A DNA stretch of 64,000 nt from Liopterus haemorrhoidalis (Eukaryota; Arthropoda; Insecta; Coleoptera; Dytiscidae), in assembly GCA_963971575.1 (NCBI GenBank), contig OZ020624.1, positions 1,989,001 through 2,053,000 of the forward strand, read 5' to 3'. The notes beneath the pieces were generated by a model. The model was not told the origin of the DNA, searched no databases, and worked only from the letters and a program-made list of their open reading frames with translations. Of this stretch, positions 38,101 to 53,100 are shown piece by piece. A program made the position numbers and the translations under genes. How positions within the stretch are numbered: the first letter of the stretch is position 1; the number at the start of each line of letters is the position of its first letter.

Positions 38101-41100
38101 CCGGACACGCAATCAAAAAGCCTTACTATGTCCTGCTTTATCCGGACACCTGGCAACCCTATGTATATCAGATACACGTATATTTATTTAAGCCCAAAAA
38201 AATATCCAAAAGTTGTTCATTGCCAAATCAGGGGAGTATGGCAGTGGTGTATTCAGGGGGAAGGGTACTGGGGGCACGTAGCCCCCTTAAGGTCCAATAA
38301 AATGAAAATTTAACAAATTTAAAATAATCGTACAGCAAAATAACTTATGCATTTTACAATAAACCAGCGGTTCCCAAACTTTTCTGACTGCGATCCGGTA
38401 CGCAGTTTTAAAAATTTTCGCGATCCACCTTATGAAAAAAAAAACATTTATTTACCAAACAAATTTTATTTTGAAGCAGTAGCTTTATAGTAATAAAGAG
38501 TAATAAATAGTAATAAAGAGTATAGAATAGTAATAAAGAATATACAGTCTGTTCCAAACGGTTAAGCGGAACTAGATTTTGCAATCTAGTTACTTTCATC
38601 GTTTAAATCGTGCCTTTCGGCCGTTTTGTTTAAGCTTTGTAAATCATACTTACAATAAACATTTTTTGGTTAAGGTTAATATAATTTTAAAATGTCATTT
38701 TCTTTATATTTTGATTTTTTGTGTCATTCTTAATACAAATTTCCCATTTATTTATTTTTTTGTCATTAAAATATCTAAAAAAAATATTTAACTTTGACCT
38801 ATGTCATTCGTTTCCATGGTTTCATTGTTGGAATTTTAAATTATGACATCCCAACATGAAAAATGAAATAACCCAAGCAAGGTCCTTTCTCGTGACAACC
38901 TAAAAGAACTAAATCCCCATTTAGTTCCGCTTAACCGTTTGGAACAGACTGTAGTATAGTAATAAATAGCACAAATACGCACTATTCTAGTGATTAACTG
39001 ACGTAAAAAAAAATAATATGTACAAAAAAAATTTTTTGTGTGTTTTTACAATTTTTTTCGCGACCCGGCAAAATTTTTCTGCGACCCGGTGCCGGGTCGC
39101 GACCCACACTTTGGGAAACGCTGAAATAAGCTATATTTTTAGGTTTTCGCAGGTAAAATAAAAATCCTTATTCCGTCCCATGACTCTGTCTGTTCGGTAA
39201 AAATTGTGGCCAAGCGGCTGAATTCAGAGATACACATGTACGAGAAATAGTGGAAAAATATATCCCGCGAAAAATATAAACAAATATATATTTATGGAAG
39301 GAATAAAAATTTATAAAATTTTGAAGGATTTTAAATTTTGATACATGGAGACATCAGATATTTTTTTTAACAACAAATAATTAAATTATTATATCTCATA
39401 GTTTTTGGTACAAACATCAATATTCTACAGCAGGGGTTTCAAAACCAATTTGGGTCACGGTCTATTTTTCATACAAAATGCTAAGCAGTGATGGAACTTG
39501 AAATATTTCGAAAGTCTCCTTGAAATTTTTTTATAAACAAACCAGTGCCGTATGGAGACTTACACTAAATTTGCCGTCCCATAAAAAAAATAAATAAATA
39601 AAAAACAAATTTAGGTTAATCTTCAAAAATACATCAAATTATGTTCTATACAAATTTTTGTTCAAGGCTTGGTTTACTAGTTACGCATTTTTTAAATTTT
39701 AAAGTTTAATAACTTCCGTTTCCAGTTTTGGATCTTCATAAAAAAATATAGGGTTCTTCCCAATTACCTAATAGGAGAATTTTTTAGCACCAGAACGAAC
39801 TCTCTAAGTTGAACCGTTCTTGAGTTATCGTGTATACACACATACACACACACAGACACACACACAGACACACACACATACGGACGGCACTTCGAAAATA
39901 GGTTATTTGGATTCCCTGGACCATGAAACGTGATCATCAAAATCTCGACATCGATAATTTTCGTGATTACAAAATGAGAAGATTAAGTTTTTTTCATTAA
40001 CGCTTCAGTGGCTACTAAATATTATGTTGTGGCCAGTATGTAACCCGAGATCCGCAAGTGAACCCCCCCCCTCCGTTTTCCATTTAACATAATAAGTGCC
40101 CCTTCTAACAATGTGTCCTGTATACGCCAGTGGTATGGCGGGTGTTCTATTACTTTTATATTTCTTTCCGCCAAAAATTGGAGAGTTGACCGTCTGCCCT
40201 ATGAGAAGATGCATTATCCTGATGTAACATAATCCCTTTCTCTGTCTCAGCTTAATTGCCTTTAGCAAGTCGATCGCCAGCGAAAAAATATCTATATTTA
40301 AAAAACAATAAATGTGTTAAAAATATATATTAACCCTTTGAACCCTATAAGCCGGTTTACCGATAGGATCGATTGAAGCAAACAAAAGTTGTTTCCTTCA
40401 ATCGATTGTAAAAATGAAACCACTGAAAATTTGATAGCAGTCTATTTACAGATGGTACTTTTCAGAAACAAACTTCTTTCAATACTATTAGCGCCATCTC
40501 TTAGATATTTTATGGACTTATTGACCAAACATCGTAATATTCAGTGACAACTGTTAGTTTCTTATATCCAGCGAATATCCGTAGTTTTATCTTCATTTGT
40601 TATATTTGAATATATAAACAAATGTATATGTTTTTGTACATGAAGCGCTTCTATTGCAGCTGTGACTAGAGCGAGTGAAACAAGACAATAGTTCTTTCTC
40701 ACCATCCGAACCAATAGCATCGCTTAATTTTTATGACCTTTTAGATTGAACCAAACCCATGTTTTGCAAGGAGTTGGTCAATTAAATCGTCCCCGAGTAT
40801 ATCTCCTTGGACATCTATTTTCATCATTATTATGATGAACTGTCGAAATTGAACCAAATCAAAATTGCGAACGATATAAGTAATGAAGTTAATTTTTGTC
40901 CACCTAGAAGTTAACTTGATAAACCCTCACGCTTGATGAAGTTATCTTTACCAAATCAGTAACTGTTTATCATGGTTAAAAATAGCAATAATGACTGTAG
41001 CAGTAGATCGATGTTAGACAGTTCACTTACACTAGACTATCAAATTATCAGTCATTAGCTCCATGACACTTTTTGCTGGTGGTCTTATCAGTTTTCGCGA

Positions 41101-44100
41101 TAGCTGGCTCGTCACTACTTTTTATATGGGTAGCTTAACAAGCTCTCTCCAATATATCAAGACAATTATATCATGACAATGTGTCCAATTTATTTCAAGG
41201 TTTTTAATTAATTTTTAACCATTTTATTAAATTGTAAGAGCTTATTAAAACATAGCTGTTAAAAATACATGTTGAATGGTTTTATTGATTTTGTAATATC
41301 ATTTCTTCATAGTCGGGTTTCTGGCTTCATTAAACCATCAAGTTAGAATATAGTAATAATAATAATAATAATAATACAGAGTTACCGGTTCGGTGAAACG
41401 AGGCGAGACAGACATGTTGACAAAAGAACACATGAGTAAAAGTATGCACTCTGTGTTCTTCAAACATTTTAAAAGTCTAGAGTTGTCCACCGAACTCACG
41501 TTCTCGTTTCTTAAGTCTGCTGGTTTGAGATCGGAAACAGAAGGTTTTGTGTTTGCGTGTCAGGATGGTGTTATAAATACTTTGGCGTACCGGGCCCGCA
41601 TATTCCAAATAGCGGAGTCCACACTCTGTAGGTTGTGCCACCACCATCCTGAAACGATTATGCACATTCTGTCTGCTTGTCCATCTTTTGCAGTGTCGAG
41701 CTACATGTCTCGCCATAATGCTGCTCTCCGCGTGCTCTACTATCATCTTAGACATGCCTATGGTATTGACCAAATACCGGTTATACCGTACGTCCCTTCT
41801 GACATAGAATCGGTGGTGGAAAATTCCAAGTGCCGAATTTATTGGAATTACTCCTTCCCCACCTCGAGGTTACTGACAGTCACTAAGCCGGACATAACCC
41901 TCCTGGATATCGAGACCAAACAGATGTTTGTGATCGAATTCTCAAGTCCAGCTGAGAAGAATATCTCTCTCAAGGAGGAGGAAAGAGGTCCAAGTATATG
42001 GACCTCTTGTCCCGAGCTTAGAAAGCTGTATCCCGGGTATAAAGTTTAATCTTGTAGTCCTGATAGTTGGTGTTTTGGGTGGTATGAAAGCCTCCTATCG
42101 AAGGGAAATCGAGTCCATTCCATCTGCAGAGCTTCTGCCAACTCTTTGATCTGCAGGATGCAGAAAGCAGTGCTGCTCGGGTCGCTCCGCATTGTGCGGG
42201 CACTGGATCTGTAATTTCCGCGGCTGCATATCGCCAGGGTTTGGGATGCCGTCGTGTGTATTTAGCTCCACTAGTCTCTAGTATGACGCGGCTTAAAAGG
42301 TTGCTGAAGTTTGAAATTAGTGGACGCTTGTCAAGACCTGACAAACCCCATAAATTCATTAATGGAATGTTGATGATCTTAAGGATATCGACAGAAGAAC
42401 CAGAAAGGTCATGAACATCAACCGAAGTCTTCACCCGAAATCTTCTGTGCAGCGCATTTACCTCCCTCGTCAAAATGGGGTAGGGTGTCAAATGATTACT
42501 GAATCTGGAGTGTTTGCACGATCGACTCGTCCTGGTTACAGCTAACAGTATCCTCAGAAGTCAGGACCCACTATTACAATTCGTTAGTGAGCACGAATTT
42601 AATGGCAAAGGGGCGTTTCTTTACCAGGCAGCGCGAAGAGCAGCAACGAGATTTAACCTGTCAGACTTGAGTCCCGCCAGATGACCCTTTTCTAGGTCAT
42701 CACTTGTATTTTGAAAGAGAGGAATTTTTTTAGGTCAACACTTGCATTTCGGAAAATAAAGTATTATCTGTCTCAATTTGGCAACTAAGAGGAAAATTTC
42801 ATTTTTTATGTTGTCTATTTAAAATATCATCTTACGGTGGTACTGCTGAAATGGCACCTTTCAAAACATTTGACAATTCATATTTGACATTAAATTATAT
42901 GTCAATTTATTTTTTTAATTGAAAAGTCTTTTTAGATAACCAAAATAAGAACATAACATCAGAAAATATACATAAGAGACAACAATTAGATAAATATACA
43001 AAAAAACACATATATAACGCTTATGGAAAACTTTTAGAAAAAAATGGAACAAAATTAAAAAGAAACGAAATTATAGACCTTGTGGCAGATATTTTTTCAG
43101 TAAATCATGGTGTCCTTTTTGTTGTGAAATATAAAATAATTTACCCATTTCAATTTCTTTAGATTTCTGAAGAAGTATGAAAAATTTTAAATGAAGGTGT
43201 AGAAAATTTAAGACCGATGAACATGGGAAGAGATAATAATAAGAAAACAGATAGAACCACAGACTATATGTTTCGGAAAGATTTGCAGAGAAAAATTTGG
43301 GATTTACATTCAAAAAATGAATATTTTTGTTTAAATATGTCATTAAATTTTGCAAAACAAGAATTAGATTTTAAGGGCAGCAGAATAAAATGATAAATTA
43401 TTATTATATAATACAGTCTGTTCCAAACGGTTAAGCGGAACTAAATTTTGCAATCTAGTTACTTTCATCGTTTAAATCGTGCTTTTCGACCGTTTTGTTT
43501 AAGCTTTGTAAATCATACTTACAATACACATTTTTTGTTAAGGTTAATATCATTTTAAATTGTAATTTTCTTTATATTTTCATTTTTTGTGTCATTCTTA
43601 ATACAAATTGCCCATTTATTAATTTTTTTGTCATTAAAATACATTAAAAAAATAATTTAATTTTGACATAGGTCATTCGTTTCCATGGTTTCATTGTTGT
43701 AATTTTAAATTTTGACATTGCAACGTGAAAAATGAAATAACCCAAGCAAGGTCCCTTGTCGTGACAACCTAAAAGAACGAAATTCCCATTTAGTTCCGCC
43801 TAAGCGTTTGAAACAGACTGTATGTATTTTTGTTTTTTATATTTTATCACGATATTTCATTGATAATCGTAATATTTTTTTACTATTATACGAGTAATAA
43901 TCGAAAGTTTGATGAAATAAATATTAATACAGTCTGTTTCAAACGCTTAGGCGGAACTAAATGGGAATTTCGTTCTTTTAGGTTGTCACGACAAGGGACC
44001 TTTCTTGGGTTATTTCATTTTTCACGTTGGAATGTCAAAATTTAAAATTACAACAATGAAACCATGGAAACGAATGACCTATGTCAAAATTAAATTATTT

Positions 44101-47100
44101 TTTTATATATTTTAATGACAAAAAAATAAATAAATGGGAAATTTGTATTAAGAATTACACGAAAAATCAAAATATAAAGAAAATGACATTTTAAAATGAT
44201 AATAACCTTAACCAAAAAATGTTTATTGTAAGTATGATTTACAAAGCTTAAACAAAACGGCCGAAAAGCACGATTTAAGCGATGAAAGTAACTAAATTGC
44301 AAAATCTAGTTCCGCCTAAGCGTTTGAAACAGACTGTATATACATTAAAAATATTTGACATGTCAATCACAATTTTGACATGTAAATTTAGTAATAACCC
44401 CAATATGATGAAACTTAACCATACTTTTAAAAGCCAGATTTACAAGTTCACATGATTCTACAAATGTCTATTTACACCACAACAGTCACTAAAGTAACCA
44501 GATCTAGTTTTGTATTACAAATTGAGACAGATTATATAATACTTTTGGCCAGAACTTGTTGCGGAATAATTTCCCGATTCCTACTCTTTTAAAACAATCT
44601 TATCTTCTTAACCCCCCCCCCCCCCCAGAAAAAATAGCTGCGCGCCTGTCATGCAAACCCTTGTTTGCACAGAAAGCACAGAAAGTGTTCTGTGCTTAGT
44701 TTAATATATTATGGACAATCTATCTAATAGATATTGTTTTGTTGAAATTTATTTTGAAATAATTATAGTTCTGAATATAATTGTAGTGAGCTCATTAAAT
44801 ATAGAAACATATGCCTAAAACAGACAAGAACTCACCGCTACACGACATAATAAGACATAATCAATATACTTGTACTGGCCACGTACTAAAACATATTCTA
44901 CACATTTTTATATTATCAAAGTTCAAAGAATAGCAAATTGATTTTTTTTTTATTACACAGACATTTTTATTACTCGAATATAATTATAACTGCTAATAGG
45001 GTTATAATAGCTGCTTTTCTTTTACAAGTTAAAATGCTTGGCTAAGCTAAGAAGTTAGTCAAATGTCTTAGCAAGGGAAAGGAGAGAGGAAAAAACTTAG
45101 TTTATCTTAGCCTATCTTAAACACTTTTAAAATTTGTAAATCTTCAAAATGACTATCAAACACAAACTAATTATGACTTCAAAAGGTATGTTTTAGTAAA
45201 ATAAAAGAGTAAAGAGCAATATTAGTCTATAAGCTGTTCACTTTTGTAAGAACAAACTAACAGGAAATTTTGTTTTCAAAAGTTCGCACCTTTGAAGCTG
45301 TATGTCATGTTGGTATTAAAAAAGGTCACTTTTTTAAAATGTCGATCCATTTGACATATGTCAGAATGAAAAATGATATCTTAATTATAATGATCATAAC
45401 CTAATCAACCTAAAGTCGGTTTTACAGCGCAAGGAATATTTTTAATTGGCATTTAAAGTCAGTAACACACTATAAAAGTAACCAAAATAACCAGCTCTAT
45501 GGTCTATTTCAAAGTAGAAAAAAGTAGATAGCGCTGCGAACCGAGTACTATTTACACTGATCAAATACAGTATAGCGGGAAATTTAAAATAAGTTACAAC
45601 TAGGGCATGGGCGTAGCAACTGGGTTAGCAAGTGATTTTTTTTTTCATATAAAAAAGGTTAATAAGATATTGAAATAAACAAGGCAGATAATACACTTAC
45701 GTTATTTATACGACATAAATTCAGTTTAATGAAATTTTAAAAAGTTAAAAACATATTAATTTTAAAAATTATGTACTATATATATAAAGAAAGATTTGGC
45801 TAAAAGAGTTTAAACAAAGCAATAAAACAAACAATATATCTTCAGAGCTAAAGTTTCTTATTTAAATAATTATTGTAAATAAAAATTAAAAATATATGTA
45901 TATATGAAGGTCTAAAAATTATATCAATAACTTCTTCTTTGGGCACAATCAGCTGGGCTGTCTTTTGGCCTCACATTAGTCATCTCTCTTGACCTGTTAA
46001 TTGTCAAGTGTCAAAAAATATTTATATTTCAGATAACCTAAAAAATATATAACTGCGTAAAAACAAATTACATGGAGAATTTTCTCTATAAAATCTACGC
46101 CAAGAATATAAATAAAAGTCTAAATATGTAAATAATAACAAAATATATGAGAAAAATTAAATAATATAAATAATATATATTTCCAATGTACGACACTGAA
46201 CATCTGTCAACTTGGACTAAAAATAATATTTTTACAGTGTAATAGGGATGACGATCTAAACCAATCCGAAGCAAGGACAAACAGCTCCTATCTCTTACAC
46301 ACATTTTTCTACTTTGAAATAGACCATAGTTTGTTCTTACAAAAGTGAACAGCTTACAGTATGTTTCAAACGGTTAGGCGGAACTAAATGGGAATTTCGT
46401 TCTTTTAGGTTGTCACGACAAGGGACCTTGCTTGGGTTATTTCAGTTTTAACGTTGGAATGTCAAAATTTAAAATTACAACAATGAAACCATGGAAACGT
46501 ATGACCTATGTCAAAATTAAATTATTTTTTTTATATATTTTAATGACAAAAAAATAAATAAATGGGAAATTTGTATTAAGAATGACACAAAAAATCAAAA
46601 TATAAAGAAAATGACATTTTAAAATGATATTAACCTTAACCAAAAAATGTTTATTGTAAGTATGATTTACAAAGCTTAAACAAAACGGCCGAAAAGCACG
46701 ATTTAAACGATGAAAGTAACTAGATTGCAAAATCTAGTTCCGCTTAACCGTTTGGAACAGACTTTAGTTTGTTCTTACAAAAGTGAACAGCTTATATAAT
46801 TCACATGCAAAAAAAATCGATTTAGTTATTTTTTCGCCACTAAGTTTGTCATTGAAGTTATGACGCAAAATGACGAACTGCGCTGTTTCAGCGACGGAGC
46901 TATACTACAACACGATAGTACCTCGTTTGAACATATTCAATATATATGACTTACCTATAAGGCTGGAGCTGTGGTGCTGAAGAATGATAATAATGGTCCT
47001 TCTGCCCGTGCGGGGACTGACGACGTCTGTGCGTCCGATGGTGAGGAACACGAAGTCTGTGTGGTCGGTCTGTCTCATCCACGGGCACTGGGATGCCAGA

Positions 47101-50100
47101 AGTTTGGTGATGGTCCCGTTCACGCCAACCCCAATTATTACCACGTGGTGGAGATCCTGAAACAACAATAAATATTTATTGCCCTCTGAATTTCAGTACA
47201 ACCGATTTCTGTATTTTGTTTGTACTCTACTAAAATGTTATGATCATTATAATTAAGATACAGTCTGTTCCAAACGCTTAAGCGATATAATAAAAAATGA
47301 TATCTTAATTATAATGATCATAACCTTATCAACCTAAAGTCGGTTTTACAGCGTAAGGAATATTTTTAATTGACATTTAAAGTCAGTAACACACCATAAA
47401 AGTAACCAGAATAACCAGATCTAGTGTGTTCTTACAAAAGTGAACAGTTTATAGTATAATCTGTCTCAATTTGTAATACGAAACTAGATCTGGTTATTTT
47501 GGTGACTGTTGTGGTGTAAACAGACTTTGGCGTATCCGTGTGAACCAATACTATGATAATATTATAAATGTATTGTCAATATACAACATAAAAAATGAAC
47601 TTTTCCTGTTAGTTACGTATTACAAAATGAGACAGATAATACATAATTTTTAAAATTAATATTCTTTTAACTTTCCCATTAAACTGAATTTATGTCGTAT
47701 AAATAATGTAAGTGTATTATCTGGCTTGTTTATTTCAATATATTATTAACCGCCCATGCCATTACTACGCCCATGCCCTAGTTGTAATTTATTTTAAATT
47801 TCCCGCTATACTGTATTTATCCAGTGTAAATCGTACTCGGTTCGCAGCGCTATTATCTGTCTCATTTTGTAATACGGAACTAACAGTGAAAGTTCATTTT
47901 TTATGTTGTATATTGACAATACATTTATAAAATTGTCATAGTATTGGTTCACACGGATACGCCAAAGTATGTTTACACCACAACAGTCACCAAAGTAACC
48001 AAATCTAGTTTCGTATTACAAATTGAGACGGATTATATCTACTTTTTTTTAATTTGAAATAGACCACAGTAAAAAATAACAACGATCTTAATAATTTATT
48101 AAATTTTACACAAAGTGAAAATATAACTTATTATTAATATATTTTTAAATGTATCTGCCGAATTAGCTCTGACCATAGCCTGAAGCCATAACTCGTGTTC
48201 CTTCATACCAACGAAGACTGAGGGGTATATTTCCGATCCACATTCATATTTAGTGCTTTTCTTCTCAAGAATTCCAACCAGGGCATTATTACAAATCAAA
48301 GGGGCACCCTTATCACCACAGCATAGGTCATTATGGTCTAAAATAACAATAATAAAAATTAGCATTAGTAGTTAAATGAAACGCTCTCTAAATTCAGTGT
48401 TTAAATTTGTTTATAATTCAATAGTTATTTATTTAACAAAATACTATTTCCCCCATTATTAGAGTTACACCCTCTTTTTTTCTTTTAATTGCACCCCCTT
48501 GCTAAATTTCTGATCCTTTCTTTCCACAGTATTCTTACCTGACATGGCACAAATATCGTCATCATCCAGACTTACTTTTGGTATTATAGTACTTAAACCT
48601 TCCTTACAATTTTCTGTAGATATTATTTTTACATCCAGGTCATTAAGTAAATTTGGTTCACAGTAATGTTCTTTATATTTTTTAAAAGGACCCCATCCAA
48701 CTACCTTACATTTTGTACCTGAAGAAATTCATACACATAAGAAAAAAATAATCGCAAAATTCGATAATTTTGACGTATAATCGGGTGTATTCTGTAAGAA
48801 ATGCGTTAAAATTAGCGTCAGGTTAATTTTTTTATTTTAACTCCGTGTCTAACGTCATTATCAAAAATTGCTATTCTGTAAGAGCATTTGTTAAGGTAAG
48901 CGTTAACACAATATTTGTTAACGCGAGGCGCTAACTCACCCTGTAGAGAGGCTAATATTAACTGCACGCGCATGCGCTGTTACGTTGAATTTTAACAGCA
49001 GTATTTATTTAGTCAAATGCCAAGAGAATCTTAACCTAATATTTCGGTGTTGAATTAAATATTCAGTGGCGAAATTTATTTTAAAAATGGAACAGAAATG
49101 TTTGGTCCTGTGATACTCGTTATAACTGGTTTCCACAGTGTATTAAATAAAAATATAACTTTATTCAACTTTTGTTTAGTCAATTTATATACTACATTGT
49201 ATTATAACTAACTAATTTTTTAATAATATGTAAATTATATGTTCATTCTATTTTTAAAAAGGTGTTCGGTGATATTAATTATTATATTTGATTTATTACG
49301 CTATTTCTACCGTGGAATAACACTGTTGTGATCGTCATTATCAATCTCATCAATTGTTTCTTCAAATAATACACCATTAAAATGTACTGCGATATTTTGA
49401 AACACGGCGGAGGCATAAGTGAAGTTTTGTAGCTTTCAGAGGATTATAATTTTAAGTTCTGTGTCTCAACAAAAACCAAAACTGCTCTCCAATACTCCAT
49501 TTACTTCCTTTCTATACAATTACTTGAACTTGCGTCTGGGTTACTTGTATAACAAAAATTATGAAGCGTCATTCTTATCTCTACTGTAAAGAATTCACTT
49601 TAAAAAGTAATAGAAAGTTGATTAATATTCCTACCGTCTTGTGTTTTATTAATTTTTTTTTTAAATAACATGACATTTACTTAAATAGGATCAGCCATTT
49701 TTGCAAACTAAACACTAGCGTTAACTTTTAAAGCCACCGTTCCGGCAGGCGACCGGACCCCTTGGACCCCCCCTTGTGTGCGCCCCTGTTTGGAATAGCC
49801 AAAAAAATCAAAATGTATACCATATTTTCGGACAGAGGAAGTATTTGCTAATCAGATGAGATAATATAGTGAATGGATTATTTCAACCTACATTTCTGTA
49901 ATTGATCTTTGAACCTTTTAATAATTTTTGTTTTTAGTAACTAACCGTAAATGTCAAATTGTCAAAATATAAACAAAAATATAAAATTACCAATTTGTAG
50001 TGTATCGTTACTCCATTTCAGAAAATGAGTTTTCTCAGACAAAGCTGCACTTTTGTGCAAAATAACAAGAGCAATTCTTCCTTCTTGAATTAAAGCTTTG

Positions 50101-53100
50101 ACACCCATTATAACGCCTTCATTTACAAGTGAACTTGCAAATAGAACACGAGTATCTTGGGCTGTATTACCAACGAAGACACATTGTTTCAAAGTGACGA
50201 TAATTTTTGGACTTATTAAAACACCACTGCAAGCGAATTGGATTTCTCCAGATACGACGTTAGCGATTTGAACCATAAATGGATAGGATTCAATATCCAT
50301 GTCCTTACCATCTGTTCGCCGTAACATGGAGTCATTAGATATCACAAGAAATATAGTCAGGCATGATATAATTATAAGACGAAACATTATGTTGTAGAAA
50401 TAGCAAAATAAAATGTCTAAATAAAATACTTTGTTTTGTTTTATTTGTTGGTAACTATAAAAACGAGTTTTTTTTTTTTCATCAACTTTTTACCGACCGC
50501 CAACATTTATAAGGGAGGTATTGTGATCACACCGATTTTGACGTTTCGAGATTTCGATGGATCTCCACGAATTGAGGTCCCTACATAACGTTTTGACTAT
50601 TTTTAGCATGATGTCTGTCGGTCTGTCTGTCCGTCCGTCTGTCTAATAAGCTAAAAAGTCTTACCTCTCGAATGACTGGAAGCGCTAGATAAACTTGGAG
50701 CATATGATCTTCTATCCTGGGTGTCTCCCCTATTATAATCTGGTGGGGATGAGTTCACCCCTCTGTTGCGCACACGTACTTGCGCCAACCTGACAGGGGG
50801 TGGTGGTGGGGAGAATCTCCTGCCGCCTGAGTGTACTTCAGAGGGTGAGATCCTGCCACTTTGCCTTTTAGGAGGGGTGTTCTTTGCAGGACGATCGCTC
50901 TCATCCGGCGGACTCTTGCGTGATACGTAAGAGGGCGGAGCGACTGGAATGTTCCCGTTGGCTGGGATCACATAAACAGGACGCATTGAACCTGCAACAG
51001 AAATAAAAGGTTATGAATGAAGGAAAATGACAGTGGCGTGCGAGCTGGTTATTTTCCGCATTCCCTCTTGATTTTATTACCCAAAGATATATTTCTTTAC
51101 ACCGACGTTGCCCCATTGGCTTGTAAAAAAAAATCATAGATTATTTACATTGAAGGATTTATTGAATTCTTTAGCATTTTTTGTATTTCTTTGGTTGAGG
51201 ATGTACAAAAGTTATAGTTATGTAACACACTATACTAGAAGGCGTATCCTGGTCTAATGGTTAGCTTCCTCGCTTTCTACGCAGCAAACTAGAGTTCGCT
51301 CCCGGGCAGAGGAGATAATTTTATTTTTTGTTTTTTTTTTTCATTTTTATTTTGTTTAAATTATTCTGTCAAAATTCTAGTTATATTTTGGCAAATGTTG
51401 CATTTAATTTTTAAGAGCGTAAATTTAATAACCAGTTGGAATTGTTGGAATTATATTTTCATTCTAGGTGTCATGTATACCAGAGGGACGGAGCATATGA
51501 CTTAAAACAACCAATGGAAGCCATAAGCGCAATTTTCAAAATCATAATGAACCTTAGTATATAAAAAAAAAAAAAAATACTGCACATGTTTTGAAACCTA
51601 AATAATGGTATTAGGTATTCGAATTAAAATTAACAAAAAAATATTTTAACATAAAATTTGTTTTTAAAGCTCTTAGATTAACTGACAATAAATTATTTTA
51701 AAAATATCGTTCATTTTGCCGTGATTTCTATAAAGTAAAATTTGTCCTACACACTTAGCATACCGCCTTCACTTATTATATACCTGCGAAACCCTGCAAT
51801 GTGTGAAAATTCACACTTACATCAATTTTTTAATTTGACTATACTGAATAACCAATAATTCAGTATTTAAGAAAGAAAAAAAAAATGCAGTATTAATTGT
51901 ATTTTTTAATTAGACGGAGTATATTGAACTATTTTATATTGTGTAAGAAGTTCCGTGTTGAAAATATGTACCTGTGTGCGAATACTACTTTGGAAGGTTT
52001 TTAATTTAAACGTTTTTTTAAATTTTTTATTATTTACGAAAATAAAATTCTGTAATTATTCAATAACTTTATTACCCGTTATTACCCGTCAACAATGACG
52101 GTTTTATAATATAAAAATTTCAATTGTTTGTATGTGTATTTGGTTTTATTTTGGTTTACCAGTTAGTCAATCACGGGAGAGGTTGTCACCTGTCAGCCAA
52201 TCAAGAGACAGGGTGTCCCTAGTTAGCCAATCACGAGAACTAAAGGAAAAATTGACGTCACAATGTTACCGAGACTACATACAAACACTTGCTAATTATA
52301 TATGTGCGATAAAAGTAATCCGTTTTTCCAAAATATTATGTTAATTTGCATTTTTTGGGAGACCATTTTAGAGCCCCCATTTGATCTGGGCCCCGGTCTT
52401 GTGCCCCTGTTGCTCCTGCCTTGCTAAGGTTCTGCTAACGATAAAGCAAATTCTTATACTTTTAGCGGTTTTTATCTTGTTGGAACTTGCACCAAATGCA
52501 TTGATCTAAAATTCGTGACATGACAAATAAAATACTTATAGTCTTCAATATTTAAAGGAGTGCGTGTTGTGAAGCTCCTCTACCTTACTGACCCAGTGTC
52601 AAAGTAACAGTTTGATCAATATTGTCTCTTAGATTTTCTCAAGTCAATATTAAACTAATTATGTAGGTACCTATGCAACGTTAAAACTGCATAATCCAAA
52701 ATCTAGGACAGCATATTTTTATCAAATATGAAAGTAAATCTGCGTTCAGAGCTCTTAAATTAGTCTACTATAGACTATAACTTTTGCACTGTTGATTGCC
52801 AGTAACAAGTTTGTTACGCATGTACAAGTGTCTGCCAGTGCTACATGTTACGGCCAGCGTCAGTACCAGCGTTGGCGAACGCTGGTACACCGTCTGTAGG
52901 CGCCTTAAAAGGCATAAAGACGGATTTGAAATAATTATTAAGGCCCTCTCAGTGGGGGGGGGCAAGAGAGGGCAGCTGCTCTGGGCCTAACAATTTCTGA
53001 AACCTCAATTTGCAACTCTGGTAGTAAATGTACGTAACCTGTAAATGGAGGGGTCTCCCAAGAATATTAGTTTACAAGACCACGTCTTTTGAAAGGCATT

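Noticed and set aside
42018..42491. 157-codon minus-strand frame
   Set aside because: It is the antisense shadow of the R4/Dong-like fragments.
46905..47168. Minus-strand frame DLHHVVIIGVGVNG... as a coding exon
   Set aside because: It overlaps the TOGARAM-like exon in a different phase. Only the frame reading SPPRGNNWGW joins both neighbours by phase.
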